A stretch of 64,000 nucleotides of DNA from Erpobdella octoculata (GCA_963978895.1 OZ022238.1:25992582-26056581), one strand, 5' to 3'; positions 33,097 to 63,400 are shown, counted from the first letter of the stretch. Translations and numbers: made by a program. The notes: generated by a model from the letters alone, not told the origin.

Positions 33097-35170
33097 AAGT
33101 AGGTATCTTTAATGAGGTTTTGGAAATGGTATATCTCAAAGTTGTTATATCAAGTTAAATACAGTTTTTTTTTCAGATTTTGTATGTGCTATCAACTCAA
33201 AAACTCTGTTAATGAAAGAAACATTCAATTGTGGTGTAAAGAAGAATTCTGTAAAAAAAGCAATTTATTGGAGATGACAGAAAGAAGATTTTATATTATG
33301 TAGTTGAAAAGAAAGAAAAAATAAAAGAAGGCAAAGAAAGTTTAAAAGAACTTGGCTTATCATATTGACAATTATCTCAAGAAAAAAATTTAAGACAAAA
33401 TGGGGTGGCCGTGATTGGTCGCATAATTTTGAAATGTCTAGTATACTATATATATAGTATACTATAAAAGTTGTTTTGAAATGTTTAGATGCACTTGCTA
33501 ACTGTTGCCCAAGATGTGTTGCCACGGTGTTTAAAATTTTTTTTAATCCTCATTCTTTTTGTGGTTTTACAACTCAGCATTAAATCAAATATTTAAAGAC
33601 TCCAATAAGTTTTGCAACAAAAAGATTTGTTCATATGTTTTCTTGGACTTTCTGGTGCTTCATAATATAGTATATATACATATATGTCAGTTTAACTGAA
33701 AAAATAAATAGTATCAAAATGATTTACATTTGGTTGTCGTTATTTTGTAGATTCATTATTAACTTCAAAATAACTATAAATTTTGATTTGGCTCAGAATT
33801 TGAAAGGAGCTTACTTAAAATAGTTTTTAGACTTGGGCTCCTGCTCAAACTTTCTGTGAAAAGGGCAGAGAATTTTGGAATTTCTTTTTCTTGGCAATGA
33901 GCATACTTTTTTGTGGTTCTCATACTGGCTAGTTTATTTATATCATTTGTTTTGGAAGCGCTTCTCATCATAGGCCTAAGAATTTAGTTTTTGTGTTAGA
34001 TGTCAAAACTGTCTGATTTTAAAATGTATTATCACTGAATTAAGCAGATTCTTGGTTAAACAAGCAGGACCTGGGAATTTGATTTTCTTCTGTACTTCTC
34101 TAGAATGGCCTAATTTAAGATAGACCTCAATTTTTCAAGTTTTGATATTAGTGTAAATGCAGCTGTCTTTTAAATGTAATTAATCTAAAAAGTTTTCAAG
34201 TCAGAGAATTGTTAATGAAAAACTCTGTCGTTTTACCATTAATTTAATGATTGAGTCTACTGATACCGTTGAGTCATTTTAGAGTAAAACAAAAAAACTC
34301 ATTTTAGTAAAATGAATCCTGATCTTTCCATGGCTTCTTACAAAATGTAAGCATTTCTTGCTGTTGAAAAGGATAGAAATTCTGCAGTCTCAATTTAGTT
34401 GCAGGTACAAACTGGTTAAAAAACTAAGCACAGAATTGTGCAGAATGTAATGATACATTCTAATTAATTTTTGGGAGCCTTCAATCCCTCATATATTTTA
34501 AACAAATTTTCGAATTTAGTGAGATATAATTAACCCACTTCCTATTATCCTGAAAATATTGACTTCTTCCCGTGACAGCACTTTCTATTAAACTTTCACA
34601 AATCCCGGATTTTTGACAAGAAACAACTGGTTTGTAGAAGCGAAACCTTAGAATGACCAATTAATAAAAGACAAAAAACTATTTTGCTGCTCGTTTTGTT
34701 AAATAAGCTTATATACTGCATTTGATTCCACAACTCGACATTTGGCTAAAAACAAACCAATTTCCTGTAGTTAGATTTTTGACATACAAAAAGTGTGCAA
34801 TATTTAGAATTAAATAAATACAATCTATTTAGAACTAAATAGACACAATTAATAAATACTAAAAATTGTTTACTGAGGTACCTTAGAAAAGCTTAATGCT
34901 GTCAGAAGTACGAGAAAAAGAAATGCTGGCATATGATTGGCTTCATTGCTGAAACATATTTACTAAATATACTGGTACATTTGTCATGGGAAAAATTATC
35001 TGGAATTTATATATATATATATATATATTCAGTCCCTTGGTTTTCCTACTTAACCGACAATTCCTGCAACGTGCACTTCTTGGGATCCATTAAAATCTCT
35101 TTTAGTTATTTCTGTTACATCTGGATGTTGAACGCTTCCTCAATTTATGCACTCCACAATTCAATTATTG
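33097..35170. other. LSM14 3' UTR and spacer between convergent genes
   Basis: Immediately after the LSM14 stop there may be a 3' UTR intron (gtaggt at 33099 to tttttttcag ending 33178). AATAAA signals occur near 33319 and 33702. A 26-bp perfect palindrome sits at 33439-33464. No other gene is seen before the PTPN9 stop at 35171. A short (TA)n lies near 35010. Confidence 0.5.
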
Positions 35171-52559
<17,389 letters not shown>

Positions 52560-52914
52560 TTCTTATAAAAAAAAATTAAAGGTGAAAAAAAACTCAACAA
52601 CGTTTTTAAAAAAGATCGAAATATGTACACAAACATCCAGCCACGGCGTACCTCGCACCGCGAACAGACATAGCAATAAGCGTTCTTAAGTGAGCAAAGC
52701 ATCCGGTGTTAAATAAACACCATTGAAAATGAAAGCTGGAACTGGTAAAAGTAATTTTAGTTTTTTTAATGTAACGTATCAATTTTTTTTGAAAAAAAAA
52801 ACAAAAACGCATAAAAATATTTTTCCATCTAAATGACTTGTTTATATAAAATCCTGTGTATGGGAGAGCTGTACTATAGGCTGTACTAAATGGCCACCTT
52901 TTTTACAAGCTTTA

Positions 52915-53105
52915 ATTTAGGTTACAATCTCTGTTTGTGTGTGTGTGGCTTTTTCTGTACGCAAATCGTGCAAGTAAAATTTGACCAGCTCTTTGACTAG
53001 CTAGAAAGCTTAAACTTTCAGCATAGGTTTATATTGGATGACGATACATGATTCGATTAAAAAAAATGTAATTTGAACATCTTTCGTATTTCTAAATCGA
53101 ATGTA
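52915..53105 (+). repeat. Dispersed repeat family R, copy c
   Basis: Contains TTTCTGTACGCAAATCGTGC, CCAGCTCTTTGACTAGCTAG and CATGATTCGATTAAAAAAAA in the family order. The last segment of the unit is missing. Confidence 0.8.
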
Positions 53106-53699
53106 GGGTAAACTGATCAACTGAAACTGGCCACTGACCAATTACTGGCCAGTTTTCAGGCGCATCTTAAAAAATCACCATAACCTAGAATTTTTTTTAA
53201 AGTTTTAAACGCTTTGATTAAATGTAATTTTGAAGTCTAGTGTTACTTATCCAGGCTCCCGGCTTAATTTATCGCTACAAAAAAGCTCAAAAGTTTGCAA
53301 ATTTTTGGTCTTAAAAGTTCGAAAACGTTAGTTGAAATTCTTTTTTCAACTGAACCAGTAAAATAAATCCAAATGAAAGGTCTCACTATAACTTGTTCTC
53401 ATTTACTTTTTTCAGTTCTTTTATCTAAATTTCTACTAAAAATAACTTAGAAATGAGAAATAGTAGACCATACAAAAAGACCAATTAATGGCCATCTATT
53501 TGACCTTATATATTGGCCATGGTTTTGTGAAGCAGCAGTTTTAGAAGTATGCTGGAAAACTTTCAAAAAACATAAAGTTTCTTTAAAAAAGGAACTCCTA
53601 GCTAAAAATGGTGGAGACTTATGAAAAAACGAAATTATGAAATGACTCTGCGCTATCCGGAAGGAACAGCTGCTGTACGCAGTACCGTATTAGGAAGTG
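53106..53699. other. Intergenic stretch upstream of PTPN9
   Basis: Contains short repeats of CTGGCCACTGACCAATTACTGG. No gene was recognised. Confidence 0.4.
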
Positions 53700-53880
53700 T
53701 TGATAATTTTGCTGGTAAGAAGTTGAAAAAATAAACGCAAAAAATGTATTAAATTTTTTTTATTTATGTATATTATTAGCGCCCCCCTAACGCCGGCACC
53801 CTAATAATATACATAAATAAAAAAAACTTAATACATTTTTTGCGTTTATTTTTTCAACTTCTTACCAGCAAAATTATCAA
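53700..53880. repeat. 80-bp hairpin with C-rich 21-nt loop
   Basis: Positions 53700-53779 pair with 53801-53880 without gaps and with one mismatch that I can see. The loop at 53780-53800 is C-rich. It could be a small foldback element or a hairpin RNA source. No promoter is apparent. Confidence 0.93.
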
Positions 53881-53974
53881 ATTTCACGACACGCTGCAAA
53901 AATTCTCTAAAATTCTGACATTCTACCAGCCATAACTCAATTAAATCACCAGCCCCACTAACGTTATCATCACC

Positions 53975-54050
53975 ACCATCCCGCCAGCGAATATACAAAC
54001 AGCCTCGGAAACTTCCACTTGCTTATTAATTAGTGTGCTATATATAGAAC
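53975..54050 (+). repeat. Left inverted repeat flanking the MULE gene
   Basis: GCGAATATACAA, GCCTCGGAAACTTCCACTTG and TAATTAGTGTGCTATATATA occur here in one orientation and at 59753-59830 in the other, with a third partial copy at 59675-59710. Between them lies the MULE transposase gene, so these are candidate terminal inverted repeats of that element. Confidence 0.65.
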
Positions 54051-54633
54051 AGCACTGGCGATGTTAATTCTGCACTAGTCGTCATTGGAAATGCCAATCA
54101 CGTGCTTAGTGTATTTTTGAAATGTTTACACTGCGCTCAACTGCTCTGCACTAAATTTTTTCTCCGAAACACTTGTCATTAAAGTTAAAGTTCACTAAAA
54201 TTTGGGTTTTCAAATTTTGCAGACGACTCAAAACTATGTTCGAGGGTCCCCAACAAAGAAGCCAAAGTATGGCTAAGAAATGAGTTATCTTGAACTTCTA
54301 CTCATCTACTCTAATGGTTTACTGTTACTGTTTAAGCCACTAAGCTGACAGCCAAGCTACTGAAAAATCTCTGCTTAAGGGTCACTTTCAACTTTTGAAG
54401 ATAATTATATCCATAAACTTTTTCTTAAAATTATTTTTTTGGGTAGGGACTCTAGTCTATATACACCATTGATATATACTATCAATGATATACACAGTAT
54501 TCTAGATGAGGTTTGACCATAATCAATCCAGTACCACTAGTAAACGCTTGAACCTTGCTTAGTTAAGTAGTTTTTTTAAATCCATCAACAGCTTCAAAAT
54601 AATGCTTTGAAAGATTGGATTTCAACTTTATTT
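54051..54633. other. Unassigned stretch
   Basis: No recognisable coding or repeat boundaries. Confidence 0.4.
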
Positions 54634-54690
54634 TGTAGTGGTTGTCACACTGAACCACTTTAAACCATGTTATGTTAAATTTCATTCTGT
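54634..54690 (+). repeat. SINE 3' remnant
   Basis: TAGTGGTTGTCACACTGAAC followed by CACTTTAAACCATGTTA matches the body of the SINE at 7243-7437 (near 7368-7420). The tRNA-like head is absent. Confidence 0.6.
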
Positions 54691-54919
54691 AGCTATTCTA
54701 TCTAAACCACTTGAAATCTTGTTATGCTATATTCTTGTTTTAAGCTAAACACATCTATAACCTGTTTAACACAGTAATAGTTATTTAAAGTTTTACTTTG
54801 AAATGAATCGATTTAGAAATGTTCCTAATTTCAAAGGAATTCTGAAGACATAGACAATGAAGCACTGCTTTATATTTCCTTGTCATAATTTTCAAAATGA
54901 AGATAGAAACAATATAACA

Positions 54920-55255
54920 TTTATAAAACAACTTATACCACTCTCCTAAATACTTGATATGTAAACATGACAAATATGAGAAACTTTTAAATGACTATAA
55001 AAATGAGAACCCAATAAAAAACATTGCACAAAAAACAGTAAAGATTCAAAACAAAGTTATTACACTAATAGAACTTATGCAATACTTGATATATATATAT
55101 ACACCACTCTCCTAAATACTTGATATGTAAGCATGACAAATATGACAAACTTTTAAATGACTATAAAAATGAGAACCCAATAAAAAAATTGCACAAAAAA
55201 CAGTAAAGAACCAAAGAAAGTTATTACACTAATAGAACAACTTATGCAATATTGG

Positions 55256-55342
<87 letters not shown>

Positions 55343-55345
55343 CAT
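54920..55345. repeat. About 165-bp tandem duplication ending in (TA)n
   Basis: ACCACTCTCCTAAATACTTG begins units at about 54938 and 55103, with TGACTATAAAAATGAGAACC and AGTTATTACACTAATAGAAC following in both. A third, degraded start follows the (TA)n at 55255-55338. Confidence 0.85.
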
Positions 55346-57009
55346 GAAAAACATATGTAACTTTCAAATGACTATGGAATTTAGAATTTTTTTTGAAACC
55401 AGTAAAGAACAAACACGCAAATAAAACCAATAATAGAACACTAATAGAACAATATTTTGTTTGCACAAAAAACAATAAAGAACACTAAAAGAAAAACAAA
55501 ATGCTGCATCACTTTTTAAAATGAGTTTTTCCAAGTCCAATATTTCTATTTACACATTCAGACAAGTTATGACGAGCAGGTGCAAGCAGGCGTCTCCTTG
55601 GCATGCTGTAATCGTTAAGATTATCGCGAAGAATTGCCAATTTTCTGGGACGGCCTGGTTCCCCTGGAGCACTTCCTCGCAACACTTTTCTTCGGCGAGC
55701 CAAGGCAGTTGATTGAATAGAAATTGTACTGCGTTTCGCTGAGGCGTTGCCACCTCCACAATATTTTCCCAGTGTGTGCAGTACACTCGCAGCAGCATTC
55801 GCAGTTGCCACTGTTTTTAAAGTTTTTATGGCAGAGCAAACAGCTGGAAAAAATTGCTCTTTGTTTCTTTTTCCATGACTGAAAATGCGTTCCTCACACA
55901 TCCTGTAGAATTCTTTTACAGCACTTTCATATTGCTCGTCTGGAATTTGAAGGCCTGCAGATTCAAGGTTTGAGTTCTCATGATCTGGGATTGAGTTTTC
56001 ACAATTAGAGAATGTATGACGATGCAAGCTATCTAGCCATCCATCAACAGGTCGATGTCCACAGGCAACCACAAACATTAATTCCCTAAGATCACTAGCA
56101 TGGTAATTGTGACCAGCATGTGGTTGCATGGACAAGACATAGTAGATGTGCTTGCACATTTTGCCTGTACAGCCAGCAAAACATGTGCAGATGAATGTTG
56201 CTAGATTAACCACATAGCTTTCATTTTTATGTGGTTGAGACGATGAAACCTCAAAAAAATCTTTTGAGGTTTGGGTAATAAGTTGGCCTTCATATTTTGG
56301 GAACCTTGCAGGTGGTCTCTGGAGACGATTTGAAGAAAAATCAAGAAGCCTTCTTTCGTAATAAGATGAAAACTTCTTGCTTACAAACTGAAGCATTTGA
56401 ACCAGATTGAATGCTCTAGTTCGATGGAATATCTAAAAAAAGATACTTTTATAAAAAATGACAATAATTTTTGTGCTGTTTTTGGTTAACTATAACGACT
56501 AGATGCAAATAATATAAAAAAATTATGCTTACTGAAACTGAACCAGTAAATTGAAATAACAACATTAGCTTTAAAAGCATAGAAATTATGCGGCATGAAT
56601 AAAAAAATTAACAGAAAATAAACTAAGAAGCATTTCTTAACAAATATATTATAGTTACATCTACAGTCAAAAACTTGAGCACATTAAATGCAAGAAATTA
56701 ACCTTGTCCTTAAGAATGCGCATGAACGCTTCAACATAATTGTTTGTGTTGTTTCCTCTCAGTTTTTTTCCACTTCTGAATGACGAACACCATCTCATTC
56801 TCCTTTCCCATAGATTTATCACATACTCAAGGAAGTTCGAATATTTGTTGACAAGTTGATCAACTCGCAGCAGCTGTTCAAACCTAACAATTGACAAAAA
56901 ATTGTGATTAATTTATTTAAATTGTTATAATAACCATAATAGTAAAGTTTTGCACTATGATAAATTTTAAAAACTTCAGAGCAGTGACTGATAAATAAAT
57001 ATAATTATA

Positions 57010-57150
57010 CTAGTGGGGTACCCAGCGTTGCCCGGGGTTTTTAAAGGTTTTTCTAATGCTTGTCTCTCTCGCTCCCGCTTCTTTCCCCGCTCCTGGTCGC
57101 TTTCAACGTTTGTATGTATGTATGTATGTATGTATGTATGTATGTATATA
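57010..57150 (-). mobile_element. Helitron-like 3' end, copy 9, in a MULE intron
   Basis: On the minus strand it ends CCCCGGGCAACGCTGGG, spacer, CCACTAG followed by T. It includes a short purine tract and (CATA)n. The 5' end is missing. Confidence 0.7.
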
Positions 57151-58969
57151 TTGCATTTCAACAATATCTATATGGTAATATTGTTTGTACTGTCAAGGCT
57201 GTTTAAAACTAATAATTAAACTGGATAATTGTTTTCTTTACTTTATAAGTAGTTCAGCCTCTGTTCCTGCAAACATTAATTTTTTTGTCCATGCAAAAAG
57301 AATTGGTCGATCTGAACGTTCAATTTTGTGAGAGCTAAGCAACAGCCATCGCCAAACTGCTTGCAAAATGTGAAACTGACAAAGATACTGCTCACACCTG
57401 GAAATTGAAATGATTTTACTATATGTTTTTCTTACCTTTATTAATACAATAAAGCAGAAAAAACCTACCAAATCTTACTCCCCATAATTAATTTCTGTTA
57501 GAAATGATTTATTAAACAAATTAAACAAAGTGATATAACACTTACTGTGGCCAAGCATTCATAAGTGCTGCTTGTTCAAAGGTGCTATCGTCTGTCATAA
57601 CAAACTCTGGCCCAACACTTTTACCACGATTATAAAAACTGTCTTCTGGCAAGACTTTCTTCATTAGTGTGAACAAACTAGTCAAAATTTCTTTACTCTC
57701 AGAAGGTGTAATCCCTACAGCCAGAGGCAATGCTAAAAGCAAAAACAAGCAAATCATTGTCATGCAACAGTAGCTTAATATTCATCTATAACATACTACT
57801 TGTGTTTTTTATAAAAAACTAGGATGAATCTAAAGGTACCTCCAGCTTTGCTGTGCGTCATCAGAAGAAAGATTTGAAAGATTCCATGCCACCAGACGAA
57901 TCAACAAACATGAGTTCTTCAGATTCTTTAATATATTTATGAACTCTTTTCATAAATGGTGTACATATTGCAAGAACTTTAGAACTCTGACAATCTTCTG
58001 ATGCCACGCATACTTCACCAAACTTCATCATTTATCTTTTCAACAAATTCATTAAGTCTGTCATTATTTCCATGTTCTCCATATTCTTTTTTAAACAGTT
58101 TTGTGAAAACATAATGACAGTGACGGTAGTCTGGACAGATGGATCGATCTGCCAGCTTTACTTCGAGTTGATCTTCATCAGCCAGATTGTCTTCAATTTC
58201 CATTTTTATATATTCTAACGCAGTGCTGGGGCTATGACCATCATGAAACAAACTCTCGAGTTTTGAATCCACTTCCAGTAGGACCCTTTGATGCCTTAAG
58301 ACATCAGCAGCAAAAAGAGGATGATTGTGGGCCCACAGGAGAGTTATTTCACAGGGATATTGTGAGTCATAAACAATTGTTCGTGGTCGTTTCTGAGGAG
58401 GTCGTATCTTGACTCTCAAGCTGGTATTACACCCGGTGTGTCTACGAACCCCTAACTTACCATTTCCAACATTATGTATACAATGCATTGTTCGGTTCAA
58501 CAGAAGCTTTCTTCCAGAACACTTTTGGCTGTTTCGAATATTAAACTGCACTCTGCTCTTTTTATGAAATTCAGTCAACCAGGTATCAAATTCATTTTCA
58601 TCTTTCAAGTTGACATGGAATGTGGATTCAAATGACAACTCTTCATGACTGTTAAATGAAATGACTTTATATTGGAACTGAGCTTCGGTTGGAAGGACCT
58701 GAATAGATAAAAACTTAACATTCAAGTTCTATTGTTTCAAGTTATGATTAATTTCAATATCGATGAGCAAGAATAAATATACAGCACTTTACCATTTTTT
58801 ATAAGATAAAAAACTTGCACATCTATTGTCTCCTGCTATTTACCCTGGCCTAAGGTCAAGAAAGAAAGGCAAAGAGGGAAAATGGTAAGGAGATAGTTAT
58901 GTTGTGCATTTAACTATAACATGGCTGTTAATTTTGCCAACCATACCAGTTTTCTAGGCCCTATTGTTG

Positions 58970-59327
58970 CTACTTACCTTTGAAAGTGGTTCTGGGAAGT
59001 CCACTTGTTTGATCTGAGCTTGCAGTTGCTCACTTGTACCACCAGCTGCTTCTGACTGATGTGCCTGTAATATTGTTTATCATTGGTATCAACATTTTTA
59101 GTTGAGCTTGAAGACAAATTATTTCAATTATTTCTATTAATTTTGTTACTACTTACCTTTGAAAGTGGTTCTGGGAAGTCCACTTGTTTGATCTGAGCTT
59201 GCAGTTGCTCACTTGTACCACCAGCTGCTTCTGACTGATGTGCCTGTAATATTGTTTATCACTGGTATCAACATTTTTAGTTGAGCTTAATGACAAATTA
59301 TATCAATAGGCGTCATAGGCTTGTTGT
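58970..59327 (-). repeat. Tandem exon duplication, 179-bp unit, in the MULE gene
   Basis: Exon plus intron are duplicated: exons 58978-59064 and 59157-59243 are both 87 nt and identical (AHQSEAAGGTSEQLQA, then DFPEPLSK). A third, diverged exon 59344-59415 ends SPEPLSK. All are phase 0, so any number can be spliced without losing frame. Confidence 0.9.
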
Positions 59328-59639
59328 TATTGTTGATACTTACTTTTGAAAGTGGTTCTGGGGAAAGAGTAGCAGCTGACACTTCAAAGTTAGGATCAAC
59401 TTCTGGCTGACATGGCTGTGCAATATTGTGTATTATAAAATTAATTGTTGAGAGTATTTGACGCAAGAAACTTATCAGCATTGGAACAGATATAATAACA
59501 ATTATAATAACCGAAACACAAACCAACGGCTTTTTCTTTAACAGCTTCAATCGAAGACGATTTCGCACGTTGTTATTAATACTATTCATTTTTTTAATCG
59601 AAGGCGAAGCAATGAAAAACAAAACCGAACCCACTCAAA

Positions 59640-59830
59640 CAAAAATTTTTGGCGGGTTTCGGGAAGCTCAGTCTAATATATAGCACACTCTAATTAGTAT
59701 GCATGTGGAAGCGTTCACGACTTAAATTAGGTGAAACTTTCACTCAGTCTATATATAGCACACTAATTAATATGCAAGTGGAAGTTTCCGAGGCGGATTG
59801 TATATTCGCATCCCGCCAACACTAAAATAT
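59640..59830 (-). repeat. Right inverted repeat flanking the MULE gene
   Basis: The inverted counterpart of 53975-54050 lies at 59753-59830, with a second diverged copy of its inner part (ATATATAGCACACTCTAATT) at 59678. It lies directly upstream of the MULE first exon, so it may also hold its promoter. Confidence 0.6.
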
Positions 59831-60028
59831 CGCAAGATCAAAGAGAATTAAAAATTTTAATTCTTTTTGATAATTTAATTTTTAAACCAGTTAATTTTCA
59901 AAACGCCGCCCAATTCTTTGATGTCATTCTTATATTCTTTTATCAATTTAATTTATTAGACCAAATTCAGTTATATTAAAGTTACGCTTAACTGAAACAA
60001 CACTGAAGACACTGATGACAATACATGT

Positions 60029-60220
60029 TTATACATGATTCAATTAAAAAAAACTTAATTTGAACAGTTTTCGTATTTCTGAATCGAGTGTATTTGAAAT
60101 TAAAGTTTGTGTTAAAAAACTCGTTTTTTTTCTTTTACTTGTTACAAACTTGTTACAAGCTTTTATTCAAGTTACAATCTCTGTGTTGTGTGTGGTTTTC
60201 TCTGTACACAAATCTTGCAA
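60029..60220 (+). repeat. Dispersed repeat family R, copy d, permuted
   Basis: The unit is circularly permuted: it starts at CATGATTCAATTAAAAAAAA, passes the unit end CTTTTACTTGT and continues into the unit start TTATTCAAGTTACAATCTCT and TCTGTACACAAATCTTGCAA. This implies that head-to-tail tandem copies once existed. Confidence 0.75.
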
Positions 60221-60232
60221 GCAGGGGCGCAA

Positions 60233-60342
60233 CCACTGATCTCTATAATATAACTGGATTGCGCTTAGACCTGTCTGGGTGTCGCCGCCACTGATCTCTA
60301 TAATATAACGGGATTGCGCTTAGACCTGTCTGGGTGTCGCCG
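60233..60342 (+). repeat. 55-bp tandem duplication upstream of the P-element gene
   Basis: Units at 60233-60287 and 60288-60342 differ by one base (TAACTGG versus TAACGGG). It lies 66 bp before the THAP start codon, so it may be within the promoter or 5' UTR. A GCCATTTTGG follows at 60350, resembling a reversed YY1 site. Confidence 0.9.
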
Positions 60343-60407
60343 CTGGTCGCCATTTTGGAAGGCCAACTATCTGATGCTATTGACGGAATCTTTTTAGAAG
60401 TTTAAAA

Positions 60408-63400
60408 ATGCCGAATTGCGCTGCTTGTAATTGCTTTAATAGAAAATATAAGGGAGCAAAACAGTCATTTCATTTGTAAGTACTTAATTAAGTTTTTTTT
60501 AGCAAGGTTTATTTGCCGCCTGAGCTATATTTAGCAACACTGTCGTTTGGCTGAGCAAATAACTTACTAAACTATTAACTATGTCAGCCTAGCCTAAATA
60601 ATTGTGTCCTCAACCTCATTATTGAAAGGTTTAAAAATAGTTTTTGTTTACGTTTTAAGTTCGCAAAGATGAAATGTAGAATTTCTGACTTCGTTTCTAT
60701 TTTAAGTACTTTGAGAATTATCTTGATTTAGTTTGGGTAGAGAGAGATCATATTATATTTTATATTCACTAGTTATTAATTTTTCTTGTAAAACCTGACA
60801 AAAAGTAGACGACTATTGAAATGTTTGTAAGTTGTAAACATTGTTTCAATGTCAAAACTGTTTGCTTGTGTCTATATTGAAAAACAGCAAACATTTTGAC
60901 TATGATATGATGTGCATTTTTCTACAATGTGTCTTTATCACTGAATCATCTCATTTACTTTTCCCATCAATATAATATAATTATTGTTGCTATCAACATC
61001 ATTGCAAACAGTTCTATTTTTTAGTCACCTTATGAATTATAGTTTATTCTTATTTTGTTATGGGACAATAAGTGTCCTTGAAGAAAAATAACGGTGAATC
61101 ATAAAAAATCTTAACACCTCAACAACCATTAAACTAGAAAACTCCTGTTCTTTGGTCATATTGACTAGCAACTTGTAGGTTTAGACAATGGAAACTAGTA
61201 AAATGTGCAGTATCTTCCTATTTGCAGGTTTCCCTTCACTAAGCCTGAGTTGTTAACGCAATGGGTGGCCAATATGAATCGTTCAGATTTTAATTGTAAA
61301 AAGACGTCTGTGGTTTGCTCAGATCATTTTGAAGAGAATTGCTTCGATAGAACTGGACAAACAACTCGACTTCGCCATGGTGCTATTCCAACTATTTTTA
61401 ATTTTCCAGATCGCTGCACTCAGGTATAAAAGCTAAATACATATTTATTACTTTACATTACATAGGCTACATGATATAGAAAACTACCACAAAATGTTAT
61501 TTTTAGATTTTGATTACCATGTAAAATTGATATAAAATATTGTATGATTTATAGCTTTTGATTATTTCGCTATTTTCTCAAGTCAAGAAAACCAGGACCA
61601 CATGAAGAGCAACCAACAACTAGAGTTGCAACTGCAGACCCATACATACCTACAATGTCTTGTGAGGTATAAACACTAAATACATTTTCATTACTTTACA
61701 TTAGATAACCTACATTTAGAAAACTACGACAAGATGTTATTTTTTCAAGCATGCTTACGTTGTAAAATTTTTACAAAATCTTTCACGAATTATTGCTTTT
61801 GTATATTTTGCTAGTTTTCCAAGTCAAGAAAACCAAGACCACATGAAGAGCAATCAACAACTGAAGTCGTATCTGCAGAGTCATACATTCCTTCAACGTC
61901 ATCAGCTGTTTTAATTTCTAGGGAACACTCGTACAATATTCAAACCACCCCAAAGGCAATGAAAAGAAAAATGAATTATATTGTTGATCGAGCTCTGATT
62001 ATGAGAAAAAAATTGAAATCAAGTCAAACAATGGTGCGACGTCTGAAAAACAAAGTTCGGTCTTTGTCAGAAGTTGTAACTGATATGAAGGAAAAAAATA
62101 TGATATCAAGTGGATGCGAAGCTGTTCTTCGAAGTACATTTTCTGGTGTATCACTTGAGATAATGACAAGAATGCTCAAACAGAATTCGACCAAACCTTC
62201 TCATTGCGATTACCCAGATGAATTGAAATCGTTTGCTCTGACTCTGTCTTTTTATTCATCCAAGGCTTACAACTATGTGCGTCAAACATTTAATCTTGCC
62301 CTGCCACATCCTTCTACTCTCCGTCAGTGGTATCGTGGGGTCAATGGGATGCCAGGTTTCACAGAAGAAGCCTTTGCTGCATTATCTGTTCGTGTTCGTG
62401 AGGCAAGGCAAGTAGATAAAAAGATTATTTGCAGTTTGATGTTTGATGAAATGTCAATTAGGAAACAGGTGGAGTGGGATGGAAAGAAATTCTTAGGATA
62501 TGTGGATGTCGGTTTAGAGATTGACGATGACTCTGCACCAATTGCAACTGAGTGCCTCGTTCTGATGGTGGTCTGCTTAAATGGGAATTGGAAGATCCCG
62601 TGTGGGTACTTTTTAATTGATGAACGAGCTAATATTATAAATCAATGTTTATTAAAGTTGCATGATGTAGGAGTTTATGTGTCTTCTATTACCTGTGATG
62701 GGCCATCTTGCAACTTTGCGATGATGGAGACATTGGGCACTCAACTTGAGCCACCCAATATGAAATCATGGCTTCCACATCCTGCCGATTCAAGTATTCG
62801 TGTTAATGTTATTCTTGATGCATGTCATATGCTAAAGTTAATGCGAAACTGTCTGGCTTCGTATGGTGTTCTTAAAGATGATCAAAATAACACTATTAAA
62901 TGGAATTACATTGAGCACCTCCATAACTTGCAGAATAGTGAAGGCTTGCGGTTGGGGAATAAATTGAAGGATGCCCACATTCACTGGTACAAACAGAAAA
63001 TGAAAATCAATTTAGCTGCCCAAACATTTAGTGCAAGTGTTGCAGATGCGATTGAATTTTGTAGAACTAACTTGGAATTAGATCAATTTGCAGGTTCTCA
63101 AGCTACAGTTCGCTTCTTGCGTTTAATTGATCACTTATTTGATATTCTCAATTCCCGAAACCCATTAGCTAAAGGTTATAAAGCTCCCTTGCGACCAAAT
63201 AACGAACACAGTTGGAGATCATTTCTTATTGAAACAAAATGCTATTTATCTAAACTAACATCTGAAAAAGGCCAATTGATGTTCACAACTAAGCGAAGGA
63301 CTCCTTTTATTGGTTTGCTTTGTACTATAGATTCTACGCTGGCATTGTATGACACTCTAGTGGGGTGCACAGATGCCCCCATGCAATATCTTTTAACCTA

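Larger units (their letters stand above)
55509..59589 (-). pseudogene. MULE transposase with SWIM zinc finger, intron-containing, frameshifted
   Basis: Exons in gene order: 59589-59524, 59415-59344, 59243-59157, 59064-58978, 58698-57840, 57732-57546, 57397-57242, 56883-56703 and 56432-55509. Phases agree at every join. The N part has FDTWLTEFHKKSRVQF and CGRKLLLNRTMHCIHN-like Cys/His sequence. The catalytic core has ALPLAVGITPSE, FVMTDDSTFEQAAL, then WPQCEQYLCQFHILQAVWRW. The C part has the SWIM finger CTCFAGCTGKMCKHIYYV and an AT-hook-like GRPRK. Two frameshifts of opposite sign lie in the long exon, near 58015 and 57890, so it is broken as read. Flanking inverted repeats suggest a transposon rather than a host gene. 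The first exon is uncertain. Confidence 0.8.

Noticed and set aside
59421..59523. Hydrophobic stretch VIIIVIISVPMLISFL as a membrane segment of the MULE gene
   Set aside because: A phase-0 donor (TTG|gtttgt) and a good acceptor make this an intron; reading through it would give an implausible transposase N terminus.
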